64,000 nt of DNA from Mangrovibacterium marinum. Lineage in GTDB: Bacteria; Bacteroidota; Bacteroidia; Bacteroidales; Prolixibacteraceae. How positions within the stretch are numbered: position 1 is the stretch's first letter; the number at the start of each line of letters is the position of its first letter. Where the stretch lies: contig NZ_QAAD01000008.1 of assembly GCF_003046625.1 (NCBI RefSeq), positions 1 to 64,000 of the forward strand, written 5' to 3'. The notes beneath the pieces were generated by a model. The model worked only from the letters and a program-made list of their open reading frames with translations. It made no database searches and had not been told where the DNA came from. The position numbers and the translations under genes were made by a program. Below, one piece after another: positions 16,712 to 26,537 of the stretch.

Positions 16712-17557
16712 ATGGAAATGAATAATTCACAAATTCAAAATAAGCTGGAACAACTGGAGGCGTGGTTTAAAGCCAGGAAAGGTTCTATTGTTGCCTTTTC
16801 GGGTGGAATTGATTCAACCTTGGTGTTGTTTCTGGCAAGGAAGTTTCAGGGTAAGGACAATGCGATCGGGGTTATTTCAAATTCCGAAAGCTTGAAAAAG
16901 AAGGATTTCGAGTTGGCGCAAGATTTTTGTCGTGACTTCGATATTACCCTTGAAGTTATTAAAACGGAAGAGCTGGTTGACGAGCGGTATAACACGAATC
17001 CGGAGAACCGTTGCTTTTTTTGCAAGGAACATCTGTTTCACGATTTGCAAACAATACACGCGAAATATCCCGACTTTGATGTGTTGAGTGGCACCAATCA
17101 CGACGATTTGGCCGATTACCGCCCGGGCTTGCAGGCGGCAGCGCAGTACCAGGTGTTGGCACCTATGGCGCAGTGTCGGCTTACCAAGGAGGAAATCCGT
17201 GCTATTGCCCGCCATTTTCAGCTGCCCAACTGGGATAAGCCGGCCAGCCCCTGCCTGAGCTCGCGCATTCCGTACAACCATCAAATTACGCGCGAAAAGC
17301 TGAAGCAGGTCGAAGCGGCCGAGAACTTCCTGAACGAGCTGGGCTTTGCCGATGTTCGTGTGCGCCATTACGGCTCGTACGGGCAGGTTGAGGTGCAGCA
17401 GGCGGAACTACCGCGTTTGTTTGCAATGGAGAATCAGGTTGTTGATCAGATTAAATCCTTCGGTTTTGCCGATGTGAAACTGGATCGCGAAGGCTTGGTT
17501 TCCGGAAAGCTAAACCGGGTAATTAATAGAACAGAAGACGTGAGTCGTGAGTCCTGA
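16712..17557 (+). CDS. larE: ATP-dependent sacrificial sulfur transferase LarE
   Basis: 281 residues. LarE adenylates the carboxylates of the nickel-pincer precursor P2CMN and inserts sulfur. The PP-loop SGGIDST at residues 30-36 binds ATP; the CFFC pair at 101-104 is conserved. Cys181 in KPASPCLSSRIPYN lies at the place of the sacrificial cysteine of Lactobacillus LarE, which is converted to dehydroalanine. The C-terminal domain is of LarE type. First gene of larE-larC-larB-transporter. The last codons are made of an imperfect GTGAGTC repeat that continues into the intergenic region. Confidence 0.93.
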   Translation: MEMNNSQIQNKLEQLEAWFKARKGSIVAFSGGIDSTLVLFLARKFQGKDNAIGVISNSESLKKKDFELAQDFCRDFDITLEVIKTEELVDERYNTNPENRCFFCKEHLFHDLQTIHAKYPDFDVLSGTNHDDLADYRPGLQAAAQYQVLAPMAQCRLTKEEIRAIARHFQLPNWDKPASPCLSSRIPYNHQITREKLKQVEAAENFLNELGFADVRVRHYGSYGQVEVQQAELPRLFAMENQVVDQIKSFGFADVKLDREGLVSGKLNRVINRTEDVSRES

Positions 17558-17602
17558 TACAGGAATACTCAAGACTCAATACTCAAAACTCAATACTGAA
17601 AA

Positions 17603-18778
17603 ATGAAAATACTATACTACGACTGTTTTGCCGGCATAAGCGGCGACATGAACCTCGGCGCGCTCATCGACTTGGGTGTTGATGCCGAATATCTGAAAGA
17701 AGAACTTTCAAAATTAAATATCGAAGGTTTTCACCTGGAGGTTAAACAGGATCAGCGGCGGGGAATTACCGGCACCAAAGCCGATGTGATTATCGAGAAC
17801 CCGGATAACGAGAAGCACCGCCACCTGCGACATGTCGAGGAGATTGTGAATGGCAGCACGCTGTCGGATACGGTAAAAAGCAATGCGCTGAAAATATTCC
17901 GTCTGATTGCCGAGGCCGAAGCCAAGGTGCATCATATCGACATTCAGAAAGTACACTTTCACGAGGTAGGAGCGTTGGACTCGATTGCCGATATTGTTGG
18001 GGCGGCCATCTGCCTCGATGCGCTGAAGGTGGATAAAGTGATGGCATCACCCATTCAGCTGGGCGGCGGAACCGTGAAATGTGCGCATGGCGTGATGCCT
18101 GTTCCGGCGCCGGCTACGGCCTTGATCGTTGAAGGGCTGCCCGTGAAAACCGGCCTGGTGAACCACGAAGCCACAACACCCACCGGAGCTGCAATTCTGG
18201 CGGCCATGGTTGACGAGTTCACGACTCAGCTTGATTTGCCGATCGTAAAAACGGCTTACGGCATTGGCAACCGCGATGCCGAAGTGGCCAATGTGCTGCG
18301 CGTTTACCTGCTCGAAGGACAAGTGTCCGACTCGGATGTGGAGACTGTTGAGGCCGTTTTGCTGGAAAGCAACATCGACGATATGAACCCGGAGCATTAC
18401 GATTTTATGCTCAATGAGCTCTTTGAGGAAGGTGCCAGCGATGCCTGGCTGACGCCCATCATTATGAAGAAAGGACGCCCGTCCGTCACCTTGTCGGTGT
18501 TGTGCAAGCCGGAGTTGGTTGAGGCAATGAAGCAGATCATTTTCATCCAAAGTACGTCGTTGGGGATTCGTGAAAACCGGATTTTAAAGCACCTGCTGTA
18601 TCGCGAGGAGATTGCTGTGGAGATTCCCCTGGGGACGGTTCGGGTGAAACAAAGCTTCTATCAGGGACGCTTGTTGAAGTCGAAACCGGAGAACGACGAC
18701 TGCAAACGACTGGCCCGCGAGAACGGACTGAGCATTCGAGATGTTGAGAAAATGGTCATTAATCAATTGGAAGCATGA
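17603..18778 (+). CDS. larC: Nickel pincer cofactor biosynthesis protein LarC (nickel insertase)
   Basis: 391 residues, full length in one frame (in Lactobacillus plantarum LarC is made by a programmed frameshift). It begins KILYYDCFAGISGDMNLGAL and has the conserved VHFHEVGALDSIADIVG and HGVMPVPAPATA segments, then the NIDDMNPE region of the CTP-using C-terminal domain. It inserts nickel into the thiolated pincer to give the NPN cofactor. The ATG of larB overlaps its stop (4 bp), so translation is coupled. Confidence 0.94.
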   Translation: MKILYYDCFAGISGDMNLGALIDLGVDAEYLKEELSKLNIEGFHLEVKQDQRRGITGTKADVIIENPDNEKHRHLRHVEEIVNGSTLSDTVKSNALKIFRLIAEAEAKVHHIDIQKVHFHEVGALDSIADIVGAAICLDALKVDKVMASPIQLGGGTVKCAHGVMPVPAPATALIVEGLPVKTGLVNHEATTPTGAAILAAMVDEFTTQLDLPIVKTAYGIGNRDAEVANVLRVYLLEGQVSDSDVETVEAVLLESNIDDMNPEHYDFMLNELFEEGASDAWLTPIIMKKGRPSVTLSVLCKPELVEAMKQIIFIQSTSLGIRENRILKHLLYREEIAVEIPLGTVRVKQSFYQGRLLKSKPENDDCKRLARENGLSIRDVEKMVINQLEA

Positions 18779-19512
18779 GCCCGCGAGAAATATTAGAGCA
18801 ATATAAGCATGGCAAAATCAGCCTGACCGAAGCGCTGGAGCAGCTGCCCACGCACGGGATCGAGGAGATGGGCTTTGCCACCATCGATACCGATCGCGAA
18901 ATGCGAACCGGACTGCCGGAGGTGATCTATGCCTCGGGCAAAACCCCGGAGCAGGTGGCGCAAATTGCCGACCGGATGTATCAGAAAGGAATTGATGTGC
19001 TGGCCACGCGGGCAACACCCGAGATGTTCGATGCGGTGCGGGCTTATATCCCCGAAGCGGTTTATAACCCGATGGCCAGAACCATCATCCACCGAACAGG
19101 CAGCGCTGTAAACCCCAAAGGCTACCTTGCGGTGGTGGCTGCCGGAACATCGGATATGCCGGTGGCCGAGGAGGCTGTGGAAACCGCCCGCTTCCTGGGA
19201 AACCGCGTGGAGGCAGTCTACGATGTGGGCGTGGCGGGCATTCACCGGTTGTTTAACAAGCTGGAGATCATTCGCAAAGCCCGCGTTGTTATTGTAGTGG
19301 CCGGCATGGAAGGAGCGCTGGCCAGTGTCATTGGCGGACTGGTGGATAAGCCGGTGATTGCCGTGCCAACCAGCGTGGGCTATGGTGCCAACTTCGAGGG
19401 CCTTTCGGCCTTGCTGGGCATGCTGACCAGTTGCGCCAGCGGAGTGAGTGTTGTCAATATTAATAACGGATTTGGAGCCGCTTGTCAGGCTTCACTGATT
19501 AATCGATTATAG
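18775..19512 (+). CDS. larB: Nickel pincer cofactor biosynthesis protein LarB
   Basis: 245 residues, the usual size. LarB carboxylates the pyridinium ring of nicotinic acid adenine dinucleotide at C5 and cleaves the phosphoanhydride, the first step of NPN synthesis. The C-terminal half resembles the AIR carboxylase PurE: AAGTSDMPVAEEA, VAGMEGALASVIGGLVDKPVIAVPTSVGYG and NINNGFGAA are typical. Start overlaps larC by 4 bp and the transporter gene follows after 2 bp. Confidence 0.95.
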   Translation: MSPREILEQYKHGKISLTEALEQLPTHGIEEMGFATIDTDREMRTGLPEVIYASGKTPEQVAQIADRMYQKGIDVLATRATPEMFDAVRAYIPEAVYNPMARTIIHRTGSAVNPKGYLAVVAAGTSDMPVAEEAVETARFLGNRVEAVYDVGVAGIHRLFNKLEIIRKARVVIVVAGMEGALASVIGGLVDKPVIAVPTSVGYGANFEGLSALLGMLTSCASGVSVVNINNGFGAACQASLINRL

Positions 19513-19514
19513 CG

Positions 19515-20213
19515 ATGAATGATATTCAAGTTCTTTTATACACGGCCCTAACGCTGGGCTTTGTCCATACCCTGCTGGGGCCCGATCACTATTTGCCGTT
19601 TATTGCCATCAGCAAGGCTCGGCAGTGGTCGACCCGAAAAACAATGTGGGTGACACTCTTTTCAGGAATAGGCCATGTGGGAAGCTCGGTGCTGATCGGA
19701 GCCGTTGGAATTGCCTTGGGAACCAGCCTGAGTCAATTAAACGGTATTGAAGCTTTTCGCGGCGAGCTGGTCTCCTGGCTGCTGTTTGCCTTTGGTGTGG
19801 GCTATACGCTCTACGGCATTTATAAATACATCAGCAGTTCGCATCACGCCCATCTGCCGACATTTCTGATGCCCCGGAAGGTTCGCGAAAATCACCATCT
19901 GCCACTCACCGAAGAGGAGGCCGGAAAGGTAAACATCACCCCCTGGATTATCTTCCTGATTTTCGTTTTTGGCCCCTGCGAGGTGCTCATCCCCTTGTTG
20001 ATGGTGCCGGCCTACACGCACAGCGCTGTTGGAATGGCCTCGGTAGCCTTCGTCTTCTCCATTGGGACGATCGCAACTATGATGACCGTTGTCTACCTCG
20101 GGCATAAAGGCGTGTCGCTCATTAACTTTAAACATCAGGAACGCTACATGCACCTGCTGGCCGGTGTGGTCATCCTCATCAGCGGTGCCGGAATGGTTTT
20201 CCTGGGCTGGTAG
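19515..20213 (+). CDS. UreH-like membrane transporter, probable nickel permease
   Basis: 232 residues with about six transmembrane helices. The N-terminal GFVHTLLGPDHYLPF has the H-x-GPDH arrangement of the UreH/NicO/HupE nickel transporter group; a His-rich loop (SSHHAH, ENHH) lies in the middle, and FGPCEVLIPLL marks the second half. Two bp after larB, it is the fourth gene of the operon, which argues for nickel delivery to LarC. Specificity is inferred from context. Confidence 0.8.
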   Translation: MNDIQVLLYTALTLGFVHTLLGPDHYLPFIAISKARQWSTRKTMWVTLFSGIGHVGSSVLIGAVGIALGTSLSQLNGIEAFRGELVSWLLFAFGVGYTLYGIYKYISSSHHAHLPTFLMPRKVRENHHLPLTEEEAGKVNITPWIIFLIFVFGPCEVLIPLLMVPAYTHSAVGMASVAFVFSIGTIATMMTVVYLGHKGVSLINFKHQERYMHLLAGVVILISGAGMVFLGW

Positions 20214-20256
20214 CCGATCGTAAGCGGGTGGCATTGACGTTTACAAGGTGTTTGGC

Positions 20257-20550
20257 TTAGAGCTGAATATTTAGGGGGTTTCTACGACAATCCCGGATTG
20301 TTAATACAACGATGTGGATTTCGGTGATTTCATAGAATATCAAGTAATCGCGAACGACTTTTATTCGCACGTTTTCGATGGAAGTCCGTTTTCCTATAAA
20401 TGGTCGTTCGACAATTATTTTAAGAGCATCTGTAAAAAGCCGGCTGAGCTTTTTGCTATGGAGGTTTGAGCGGTTCCGGGATGTCCAGTATGCCAGAATT
20501 TGTTTGCGCTCATTTTGCGCTTGCTGTGTCCATACTATTTGTCGAGCCAT
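20257..20550 (-). CDS. ParE/RelE-superfamily toxin
   Basis: 97 residues with the ParE-type layout: an N-terminal strand and two long helices (IVWTQQAQNERKQILAYW), then strands with RPFIGKRT, RIKVVRDYLIFYEI and a C-terminal HIVVLTIRDCRRNP. ParE toxins poison gyrase and RelE toxins cut mRNA; the missing RelE catalytic pattern favours ParE-like. The gene overlaps the antitoxin gene by 16 bp and is downstream of it, the usual order. Confidence 0.85.
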   Translation of the reverse strand: MARQIVWTQQAQNERKQILAYWTSRNRSNLHSKKLSRLFTDALKIIVERPFIGKRTSIENVRIKVVRDYLIFYEITEIHIVVLTIRDCRRNPLNIQL

Positions 20551-20777
20551 TCGTCAATTTCCTCGTCAGCTTGTTTTTGCGATAGAAACTGCCCGGTGCG
20601 GTATTGTTCCCGGCCTTCTTCGACAGCTTTCTTTTGTTCGGGGGTTAATTCCAGAATACCGGAGTCGTCTTCGTCGGTAAGCATCCGGTACAATTCTTCC
20701 AGCAAAACATCGTTTTGAGATTGCTTAATGCGATGGATTAATTTGTGTTTTAAATCAGTGATCTTCATGTTTTTCAT
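20535..20777 (-). CDS. Antitoxin of the ParE-type module
   Basis: 80 residues, acidic, with a C-terminal toxin-binding segment (SQKQADEEIDEWLDK) like other short antitoxins of ParE modules. The central LTPEQKKAVEEGREQY is characteristic of this group. Met1 (20777) and Met4 (20768) are possible starts. A TATCTTTG promoter element lies just upstream on the minus strand (20791-20784). Confidence 0.8.
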   Translation of the reverse strand: MKNMKITDLKHKLIHRIKQSQNDVLLEELYRMLTDEDDSGILELTPEQKKAVEEGREQYRTGQFLSQKQADEEIDEWLDK

Positions 20778-20926
20778 TTCTTACAAAGATATGAAATTCT
20801 GAACTGTGTTTGGCTTGAAACAAAACGATCCGATCTTTTTCCAAGATCGGATCGTTGGTGTCATGCGGCGAATTGCGGTGTATTGACCGGGTCGCTCCAA
20901 AGTCGGCCGGTCAGTTGGCTGCTTGC

Positions 20927-23215
20927 TTAGGCTTGCCCGCTCGATTCTTTAATGAAGATGGCATCGAGCACAGCAATGGTGGCCATGTTCACAATTTCGC
21001 GCACGGTGCTTTCCATGGGCAACACGTGGACGGGTTTTTCGATTCCCAGCAGGATGGGGCCGATAATTTCGGAACCCGATAGCTCGTGCAGCAGTTTGTG
21101 GGTGATGTTTGCTGTTCCGTGGCTGGGGAAAATCAAGGTGTTCACATTCCTGTCGCCCCATTTGGCAAAGGGAAATTTCTCCATGCGCAGTTTTTTGTTC
21201 AGGGCGAAGTTGGCCTGGATCTCGCCATCGACCAAAACCTCGGGATGCTGCTGGTGCAACAGCTCAACAGCCTTGCGGGGCACGGCCGGGTCGCCCGGTT
21301 CAGTCGATCCGAAGTTGGAGTGCGACAACAGGGCAATGGCGGGTTCAATGTTGAACCGTCCCACGGTGCGGTTTACCAGCAAGGTAATTTCTTTCAGTGC
21401 TTCGGCATCGGGGTTGGGGTTGATGATGGTGGTGTCGGCCAAAAAGATGGGGCCGCGTTTGGTCATCACCATATACATGCCGGCAATTTGTTGGCCCGGG
21501 TTGTTGGTCCCAATAATTTGTTTAATGGGGCGGATGGTGTCGGAATATTTGGTGGCGTAACCCGAAACAAAAGCATCGGCATCGCCCATTTCCACCATCA
21601 TAATGCCGAAGTACTCGTTGGCATACATCATGCGGTTGGCCTCTTGCAGGGTAACCCCCTGGCGCTGGCGTTTTTCGAACAGCGCTTGGGCGTAACGCTC
21701 GCGTTGTTCGGCACCTTCGGCGCTGTAAAACTCCAGGATTTGTGCTCCTTCCAGATCAATTTTATTTTCTTTGGCCAGTTGCTGTATGCGCGTGCGGTTT
21801 CCTAACAAAATGGGCGTGGCAATACCTTCCTGCAACATAGCCTGAGCGGCTTGCAGCACATTCAGGCGGCTTCCTTCGGGCAATACCAGGCGCTTGCCCG
21901 AGTTTTTAATGCGCTCGCGGATGGTGCGGATCAGCGAGTTGTCGTGTCCCAAACGGCGATCCAGTTCATCGCTGTACGCTTCCCAGTTTGTCAGTGTTTT
22001 GCGGGCTACTCCCGATTCCACGGCGGCCTTGGCAACGGCCGTCGATATGGTTGAAATCAACCGCGGGTCGAGTGGTTTGGGAATCAGATACTCGCGGCCA
22101 AAGCTGATGGTGTTTTGGTTGTAAGCTGTCGATACGATTTCGGGAACAGGCTCTTTGGCCAGCGTTGCCAGCGCTTTTACGGCTGCAATTTTCATTTCTT
22201 CGTTGATGGCTTTGGCACGCACGTCCAGGGCTCCGCGGAAAATGTAGGGGAAGCCCAGCACGTTGTTTACCTGGTTGGGGTAGTCGCTGCGGCCGGTTGC
22301 AAAAATGATGTCGGGGCGCGATGCGATGGCTTTTTCGTAGGCAATCTCCGGATCGGGGTTGGCCAGGGCAAATACGATCGGCGTTTCATTCATCGATTGG
22401 ATCATCTCAGCGGTCAGGATGTCGGCAACCGATAGGCCCAGGAACATATCGGCACCGCGCATAGCTCCTTCCAGCGTATGCACATTGCGGGTGGTGGCAA
22501 ATTCGCGTTTCATCTTGTTGAGGTCGGTGCGCGATTCGTGAATCACGCCCTTGGAGTCGCACATCACCAGGTTCTCGCGTTTCACCCCCAGCGAGAAATA
22601 CAGTCGCGAGCAGGCCATGGCCGATGCTCCGGCACCGTTGACCACCACCTGAACATCTTCAATTTTCTTTCCGGCAATTTCCAGGGCATTTAAAAAGGCT
22701 GCCGACGAGATGATGGCTGTTCCGTGTTGGTCGTCGTGCATCACCGGGATATCGAGGGCTGCTTTCAGGCGCTCTTCAATTTCGAAGCACTGCGGCGCCT
22801 TGATATCTTCGAGGTTGATGCCCCCAAAGGTTGGCGCGATGATTTTCACTGTTTCAATAAACTTGTCCACATCTTCGGTATCCATTTCAATATCGAAAAC
22901 ATCGATATCGGCAAAGGTTTTAAACAGCAATCCTTTTCCTTCCATCACCGGTTTTCCGGCCAGGGCTCCAATGTTTCCCAGCCCGAGCACGGCTGTTCCG
23001 TTCGAGATCACAGCCACCAGGTTGCCCTTGGCCGTGTAGTTATAGGCATCCTCCGGCTTATCGGCAATTTCGAGACAGGGAGCTGCTACTCCCGGGCTGT
23101 ACGCCAGCGCAAGGTCTTTCTGGGTACTATACGGTTTTGTTGGAACGACTTCAATCTTGCCCGGCCGACCTTGAACGTGGTATTGCAGGGCATCTTTTTT
23201 TAATTGGTCTGACAT
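20927..23215 (-). CDS. maeB: NADP-dependent malic enzyme, MaeB type (malic enzyme-phosphotransacetylase fusion)
   Basis: 762 residues. The N-terminal half (about 1-430) is malic enzyme: [35 protein letters not shown] and MHDDQHGTA carry the malate and metal sites, and [14 protein letters not shown] is the dinucleotide fold. The C-terminal half (about 430-762) is a phosphate acetyltransferase-like domain that in E. coli MaeB regulates activity by acetyl-CoA. It oxidises malate to pyruvate and CO2, producing NADPH. Single-gene unit; length is as expected for the family. Confidence 0.96.
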   Translation of the reverse strand: MSDQLKKDALQYHVQGRPGKIEVVPTKPYSTQKDLALAYSPGVAAPCLEIADKPEDAYNYTAKGNLVAVISNGTAVLGLGNIGALAGKPVMEGKGLLFKTFADIDVFDIEMDTEDVDKFIETVKIIAPTFGGINLEDIKAPQCFEIEERLKAALDIPVMHDDQHGTAIISSAAFLNALEIAGKKIEDVQVVVNGAGASAMACSRLYFSLGVKRENLVMCDSKGVIHESRTDLNKMKREFATTRNVHTLEGAMRGADMFLGLSVADILTAEMIQSMNETPIVFALANPDPEIAYEKAIASRPDIIFATGRSDYPNQVNNVLGFPYIFRGALDVRAKAINEEMKIAAVKALATLAKEPVPEIVSTAYNQNTISFGREYLIPKPLDPRLISTISTAVAKAAVESGVARKTLTNWEAYSDELDRRLGHDNSLIRTIRERIKNSGKRLVLPEGSRLNVLQAAQAMLQEGIATPILLGNRTRIQQLAKENKIDLEGAQILEFYSAEGAEQRERYAQALFEKRQRQGVTLQEANRMMYANEYFGIMMVEMGDADAFVSGYATKYSDTIRPIKQIIGTNNPGQQIAGMYMVMTKRGPIFLADTTIINPNPDAEALKEITLLVNRTVGRFNIEPAIALLSHSNFGSTEPGDPAVPRKAVELLHQQHPEVLVDGEIQANFALNKKLRMEKFPFAKWGDRNVNTLIFPSHGTANITHKLLHELSGSEIIGPILLGIEKPVHVLPMESTVREIVNMATIAVLDAIFIKESSGQA

Positions 23216-23583
23216 ATTATACCATTTTATAGGTTGATTTACACACTAAAATATGCAGGTACAATGCCGTCTCGATGAATCGGGACTGAGAGCCCACTGG
23301 ACAACGAAGTGATTTCAGGGGGCAATTTCAAATCGGTATTGTGCTGTATTTTTCAGATAGCTAAAGTTAGCGTATTTCCGAAAACAGTTGTTCGTTCTGT
23401 TTTTTGTCTGTTGGGGCTAAGTTGCATTCGGTGAGTTTGTTCCAGTTGTTGTGTTTCCCAATTTTTTCAAAAGCTTAATGTAGGGCTAATTTTGGCGATC
23501 CGCGAAAAAGTTGCGACGCGACAATTTGTTGGGAGGATGGGCTGATTAATGTTATTTTTGTGTTCCATACTAAAAGAAGGATC
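23216..23583. other. Intergenic region between divergent maeB and HAD phosphatase genes
   Basis: No gene in 368 bp. On the plus strand TATTTTTG at 23553-23560 fits the -7 consensus, with TTGG at 23529-23532 as a possible -33 element (spacing 20), reading to the phosphatase gene. A short palindrome GCTAA-ag-TTAGC lies near 23361. I could not find a good promoter for maeB. Confidence 0.5.
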
Positions 23584-24231
23584 ATGCGTTTTAAAGCAGT
23601 AATTTTCGATTTGGACGGTACCTTGCTGGATACTCTGGATGATTTAACCGATGCGGTGAACGAGGTGATGAAGGCCCATCATTTCCCGACGCACGATCGT
23701 GTGGCCGTTCGCTCTTTCGTGGGATCGGGCCTGCGCACACTAATGCAGCGTGCGCTGCCGGAAGCGGAGCGCAGCGAAAGTAAAATAAACAGCTATTTTG
23801 CCGAGATGATGACCGCTTACCGGGAGAATTACAAAAATAAATCGCTCCCTTATGCCGGTATTGCGCCGATGCTGGAGGCGCTGGCCGGGCGAAAGGTGCC
23901 CATGGCGGTATTCTCGAACAAGGCCGATGAACTGACTAAAAAGTTGGTGGAGGCCCTTTTACCGTACCCCTTTGCCTGTGTGCAGGGCATGACCACCGAG
24001 GAGCTGAAAAAGCCCAATCCCCAAGTTGCCATCGAGTTGGCACAGCAGATGGGGACGACGCCGGAAGACTGCCTCTATGTGGGCGACAGCGACACCGATA
24101 TGCTGACGGCCACGAATGCCGGTATGTTTGCCTTGGGCGTAACCTGGGGCTTCCGCGATCGCGATGCTTTGTTGGCCGGCGGTGCCCAACAGCTGGTGGA
24201 CGAGCCCGCTGAGATCCTGAATCTTTTATAG
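23584..24231 (+). CDS. HAD-superfamily phosphatase, phosphoglycolate phosphatase-like
   Basis: 215 residues from the ATG at 23584; an upstream in-frame GTG at 23560 lies in the promoter. Motif I DLDGTLLDT (nucleophile Asp10), motif II VFSNK, Lys of motif III KKPNPQ and motif IV VGDSDTDM are complete. An alpha-helical C1 cap lies between motifs I and II, as in Gph. Likely dephosphorylates 2-phosphoglycolate or another small phosphate; the substrate is not certain. Confidence 0.88.
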   Translation: MRFKAVIFDLDGTLLDTLDDLTDAVNEVMKAHHFPTHDRVAVRSFVGSGLRTLMQRALPEAERSESKINSYFAEMMTAYRENYKNKSLPYAGIAPMLEALAGRKVPMAVFSNKADELTKKLVEALLPYPFACVQGMTTEELKKPNPQVAIELAQQMGTTPEDCLYVGDSDTDMLTATNAGMFALGVTWGFRDRDALLAGGAQQLVDEPAEILNLL

Positions 24232-24239
24232 CACAGGGC

Positions 24240-24326
24240 ATGAAAATCAAATTCGACCTGATTGGTTTGTTCGTGGCCGACCCCGAAGGCAACCTGATTG
24301 AAATTGCCTCCGACTTTTGGGCCTGA
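24240..24326 (+). pseudogene. Fragment of a VOC (glyoxalase-like) protein, C-terminal end
   Basis: A 28-codon reading frame starting 9 bp after the phosphatase stop encodes GLFVADPEGNLIEIASDFW, the last strand of a vicinal-oxygen-chelate protein (DPxGNxIE with the final metal Glu). The rest of the domain is missing, so this is a relic rather than a gene. Confidence 0.5.
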
Positions 24327-24557
24327 GCCCGCAGGATAACTTTTTTTGAACGTAATATTTTACTCCCCCTTTGCAGCTCATCTAAACACGATTTGTGTTT
24401 AATTTGTTGAGCGCTTGTTATTCATCTATTGTTATTTGTACAGTAAGCGTAGTGTGGTTTTTATGCGCATATCATAATGTTATTGGCTCGTCCCTAAAAG
24501 TAGGGATTATAAGTGCAATCCGATCGATTTGTAGTCGGAATATGGCCAAAACTGGGG

Positions 24558-24588
24558 ATTGTAGCGACTACCGGCGAATCTAACTTTG
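24558..24588 (+). promoter_or_regulatory. Promoter of the porin/FMN-binding gene pair
   Basis: ATTG at 24558-24561 and TAACTTTG at 24581-24588 with 19-bp spacing: exact -7 and near -33 elements. The start codon is 22 bp further. Confidence 0.6.
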
Positions 24589-24610
24589 CAGGTACAAAAC
24601 TATAATCTCT

Positions 24611-25777
24611 ATGAAAATGAAAAAGAAAGCATTGTTGGCTATGGTTGCTTTAATAGCCGGAATGAACTGGGTTTTTGCACAAAACACAGCCGATAAGTTG
24701 TTGGGATCTGACCAAAAACTGACGATTGGTGGTTACGCGCAGATGGACTACAATCAGAAATTCTCATCCGACACCCGCTCGAACGGCAATTTGGATGTTC
24801 ACCGGATGGTGTTGATGTTTGGCTATCGCTTTAACGAAAGAACGCAGTTTATTACCGAAATCGAGTACGAACATGTAAAAGAAGTATACATTGAGCAGGC
24901 TTTTCTGCAGTATAAAATTAACGACTGGCTGAACTTCAGAGGTGGTCTGTTATTAGTGCCCATGGGCATTATCAACGAGATTCACGAGCCAACAACCTTT
25001 AACGGGGTTGAGCGTCCCAATGTAGACAGTAACATTGCGCCAACTACCTGGCGGGAAATGGGGGCTGGCTTTACCGGTCGTCTGCAGGATCTAAACCTGA
25101 AATACCAACTGTATGTGGTAAATGGTTTTAAAAGCTACGATGGCGGTGGAATCATTAAAGGAAGTAATGGTTTCCGCTCAGGTCGTCAAAAAGGGGCGGA
25201 GTCGTTCATGTCGAGCCCAAACCTCACGGCGAAAGTGGATTACTACGGTGTTCCCGGCTTAAAATTAGGATTGAGCGGATATTTTGGCGATACGCAATCG
25301 GAGCTGTATGATGGATTGGATAAAGACGATCAGACAGCAGAAGCAAAAGCTGATTCATCGGTTGTCGGAATCAGCATGCTTGGAGCGGATGCTTCTTATT
25401 CGGTGAAAGGCTTGGTTATGAAGGGGCAGCTGTATTATGCCTCGGTAAGTAACACCGGGCAGTACAACGTATTTACCGGAAAAGATCTGGGAAGTGCCAT
25501 GTTGGGTTACTATGTTGAGGCTGGCTACGATTTGCTGAGTGCTAAAAGTTCAAATCAAAAATTAGTGCCTTTTGTGCGTTACGAAAAATACAATACGCAT
25601 CAAAAAACCGATGGGGTAGCCAAGAACCTGGCTTACGACCGAACCGACATCACTGCCGGTATTGGATGGTGGTTAACGGCGGGGGCTGTGCTTAAGGCCG
25701 ATCTGCAATGGATGAGCAACGAAGCATCAGCTACAAAAACAAAACAGTTGAATTTGGGAATCGGAATTGCATTCTAA
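24611..25777 (+). CDS. Outer-membrane porin-like beta-barrel protein
   Basis: 388 residues with a signal peptide ending MNWVFAQ (cleavage near 23). The remainder is built of alternating beta-strands, with LTIGGYAQMDYNQKF at the start and a terminal Phe (LNLGIGIAF) typical of outer-membrane insertion. It resembles phosphate-selective porin O/P-type proteins of Bacteroidota. The next gene, an FMN-binding protein, starts 1 bp after its stop, so the two probably act together in the envelope; the solute is unknown. Confidence 0.8.
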   Translation: MKMKKKALLAMVALIAGMNWVFAQNTADKLLGSDQKLTIGGYAQMDYNQKFSSDTRSNGNLDVHRMVLMFGYRFNERTQFITEIEYEHVKEVYIEQAFLQYKINDWLNFRGGLLLVPMGIINEIHEPTTFNGVERPNVDSNIAPTTWREMGAGFTGRLQDLNLKYQLYVVNGFKSYDGGGIIKGSNGFRSGRQKGAESFMSSPNLTAKVDYYGVPGLKLGLSGYFGDTQSELYDGLDKDDQTAEAKADSSVVGISMLGADASYSVKGLVMKGQLYYASVSNTGQYNVFTGKDLGSAMLGYYVEAGYDLLSAKSSNQKLVPFVRYEKYNTHQKTDGVAKNLAYDRTDITAGIGWWLTAGAVLKADLQWMSNEASATKTKQLNLGIGIAF

Positions 25778-25778
25778 C

Positions 25779-26282
25779 ATGAAAAACTACGCATTCATAT
25801 TGCTATTCGTTGCCGGACTTTTGTTGGACTATTCGGTTTCGAATGCCCAAAATCCGGGCAAAATTCAGAAATTACTCGCCCGGGAACTGGAGCTTGATAA
25901 ATCGGAGTTCGAGCTTCAAGCCTGCGATTTAAATACCGAATTAGCCGAAAAGATAAATGCGGCTTATAAGCTCTATGTGAAAGGAGAGCATAGCGGTTTG
26001 GTTATTTTAGCCAATGGAATGGGGCGATACGATGAGTTCACATTTTTGGTATTGACCAATCCGGATAAGTCCACCAGGCTTGTTCGTGTGGTAAACTATG
26101 TCAGCGAGTATGGGGGCGAAATAGGTTCGAAGAAATGGCTCGGGCAGTTCGTTGGCTATAAAGGTGAAGCATTGAAATATGGCGATGACATTCAGGCTAT
26201 TTCCGGAGCGACTTATTCGGCCAGTTCAATTACTCATCGCATGACAGAAATAATGGAGTTAATCCAAAGGACAGATTTCTGA
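25779..26282 (+). CDS. Periplasmic FMN-binding domain protein
   Basis: 167 residues from the ATG at 25779. A signal peptide ends near residue 23 (SVSNAQ). The FMN-binding domain has DDIQAISGATYSASSI near the C-terminus; Thr145 in SGAT is at the position where ApbE covalently attaches FMN in NqrC/RnfG/NosR-type domains. A role in extracytoplasmic electron transfer is therefore likely. It shares a promoter with the porin; a ferric-reductase-like membrane protein that could pass electrons lies 5 kb downstream at 31129. No apbE is in the window. Confidence 0.82.
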   Translation: MKNYAFILLFVAGLLLDYSVSNAQNPGKIQKLLARELELDKSEFELQACDLNTELAEKINAAYKLYVKGEHSGLVILANGMGRYDEFTFLVLTNPDKSTRLVRVVNYVSEYGGEIGSKKWLGQFVGYKGEALKYGDDIQAISGATYSASSITHRMTEIMELIQRTDF

Positions 26283-26297
26283 TTGTATTCGTCGATA

Positions 26298-26355
26298 AAA
26301 AAGGGCGGATCTGGCTGGACGGTTATGTTTGGTAAGATTCGCCTTTTTTTTGCAT
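26298..26355 (+). terminator. Terminator-like hairpin after the FMN-binding gene
   Basis: AAGGGCGGATC pairs with GATTCGCCTTT (two G-U pairs) across a long loop of about 24 nt; a run of nine T follows. The large loop makes it less certain than a compact terminator. Confidence 0.5.
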
Positions 26356-26537
26356 TTTACTCGTGTTTAGTGCTGTTCGGGATCGTGGCCGACTGTATGG
26401 AAGCACCAATTATGCAATTTCATTTTCTGAAAATCACCCCAAACGTCGACAAAATCGCCCCAAACTTCGATTGCTTTTCCCCTTTATAATAGTGTCCGGT
26501 ACTTTTGGTTTCAAATCAATATAAAAGTATTCGGAAC

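Noticed and set aside
26283-26489. 68-codon frame after the FMN-binding gene
   Set aside because: It covers the terminator-like hairpin and the region upstream of tolC; no family features.
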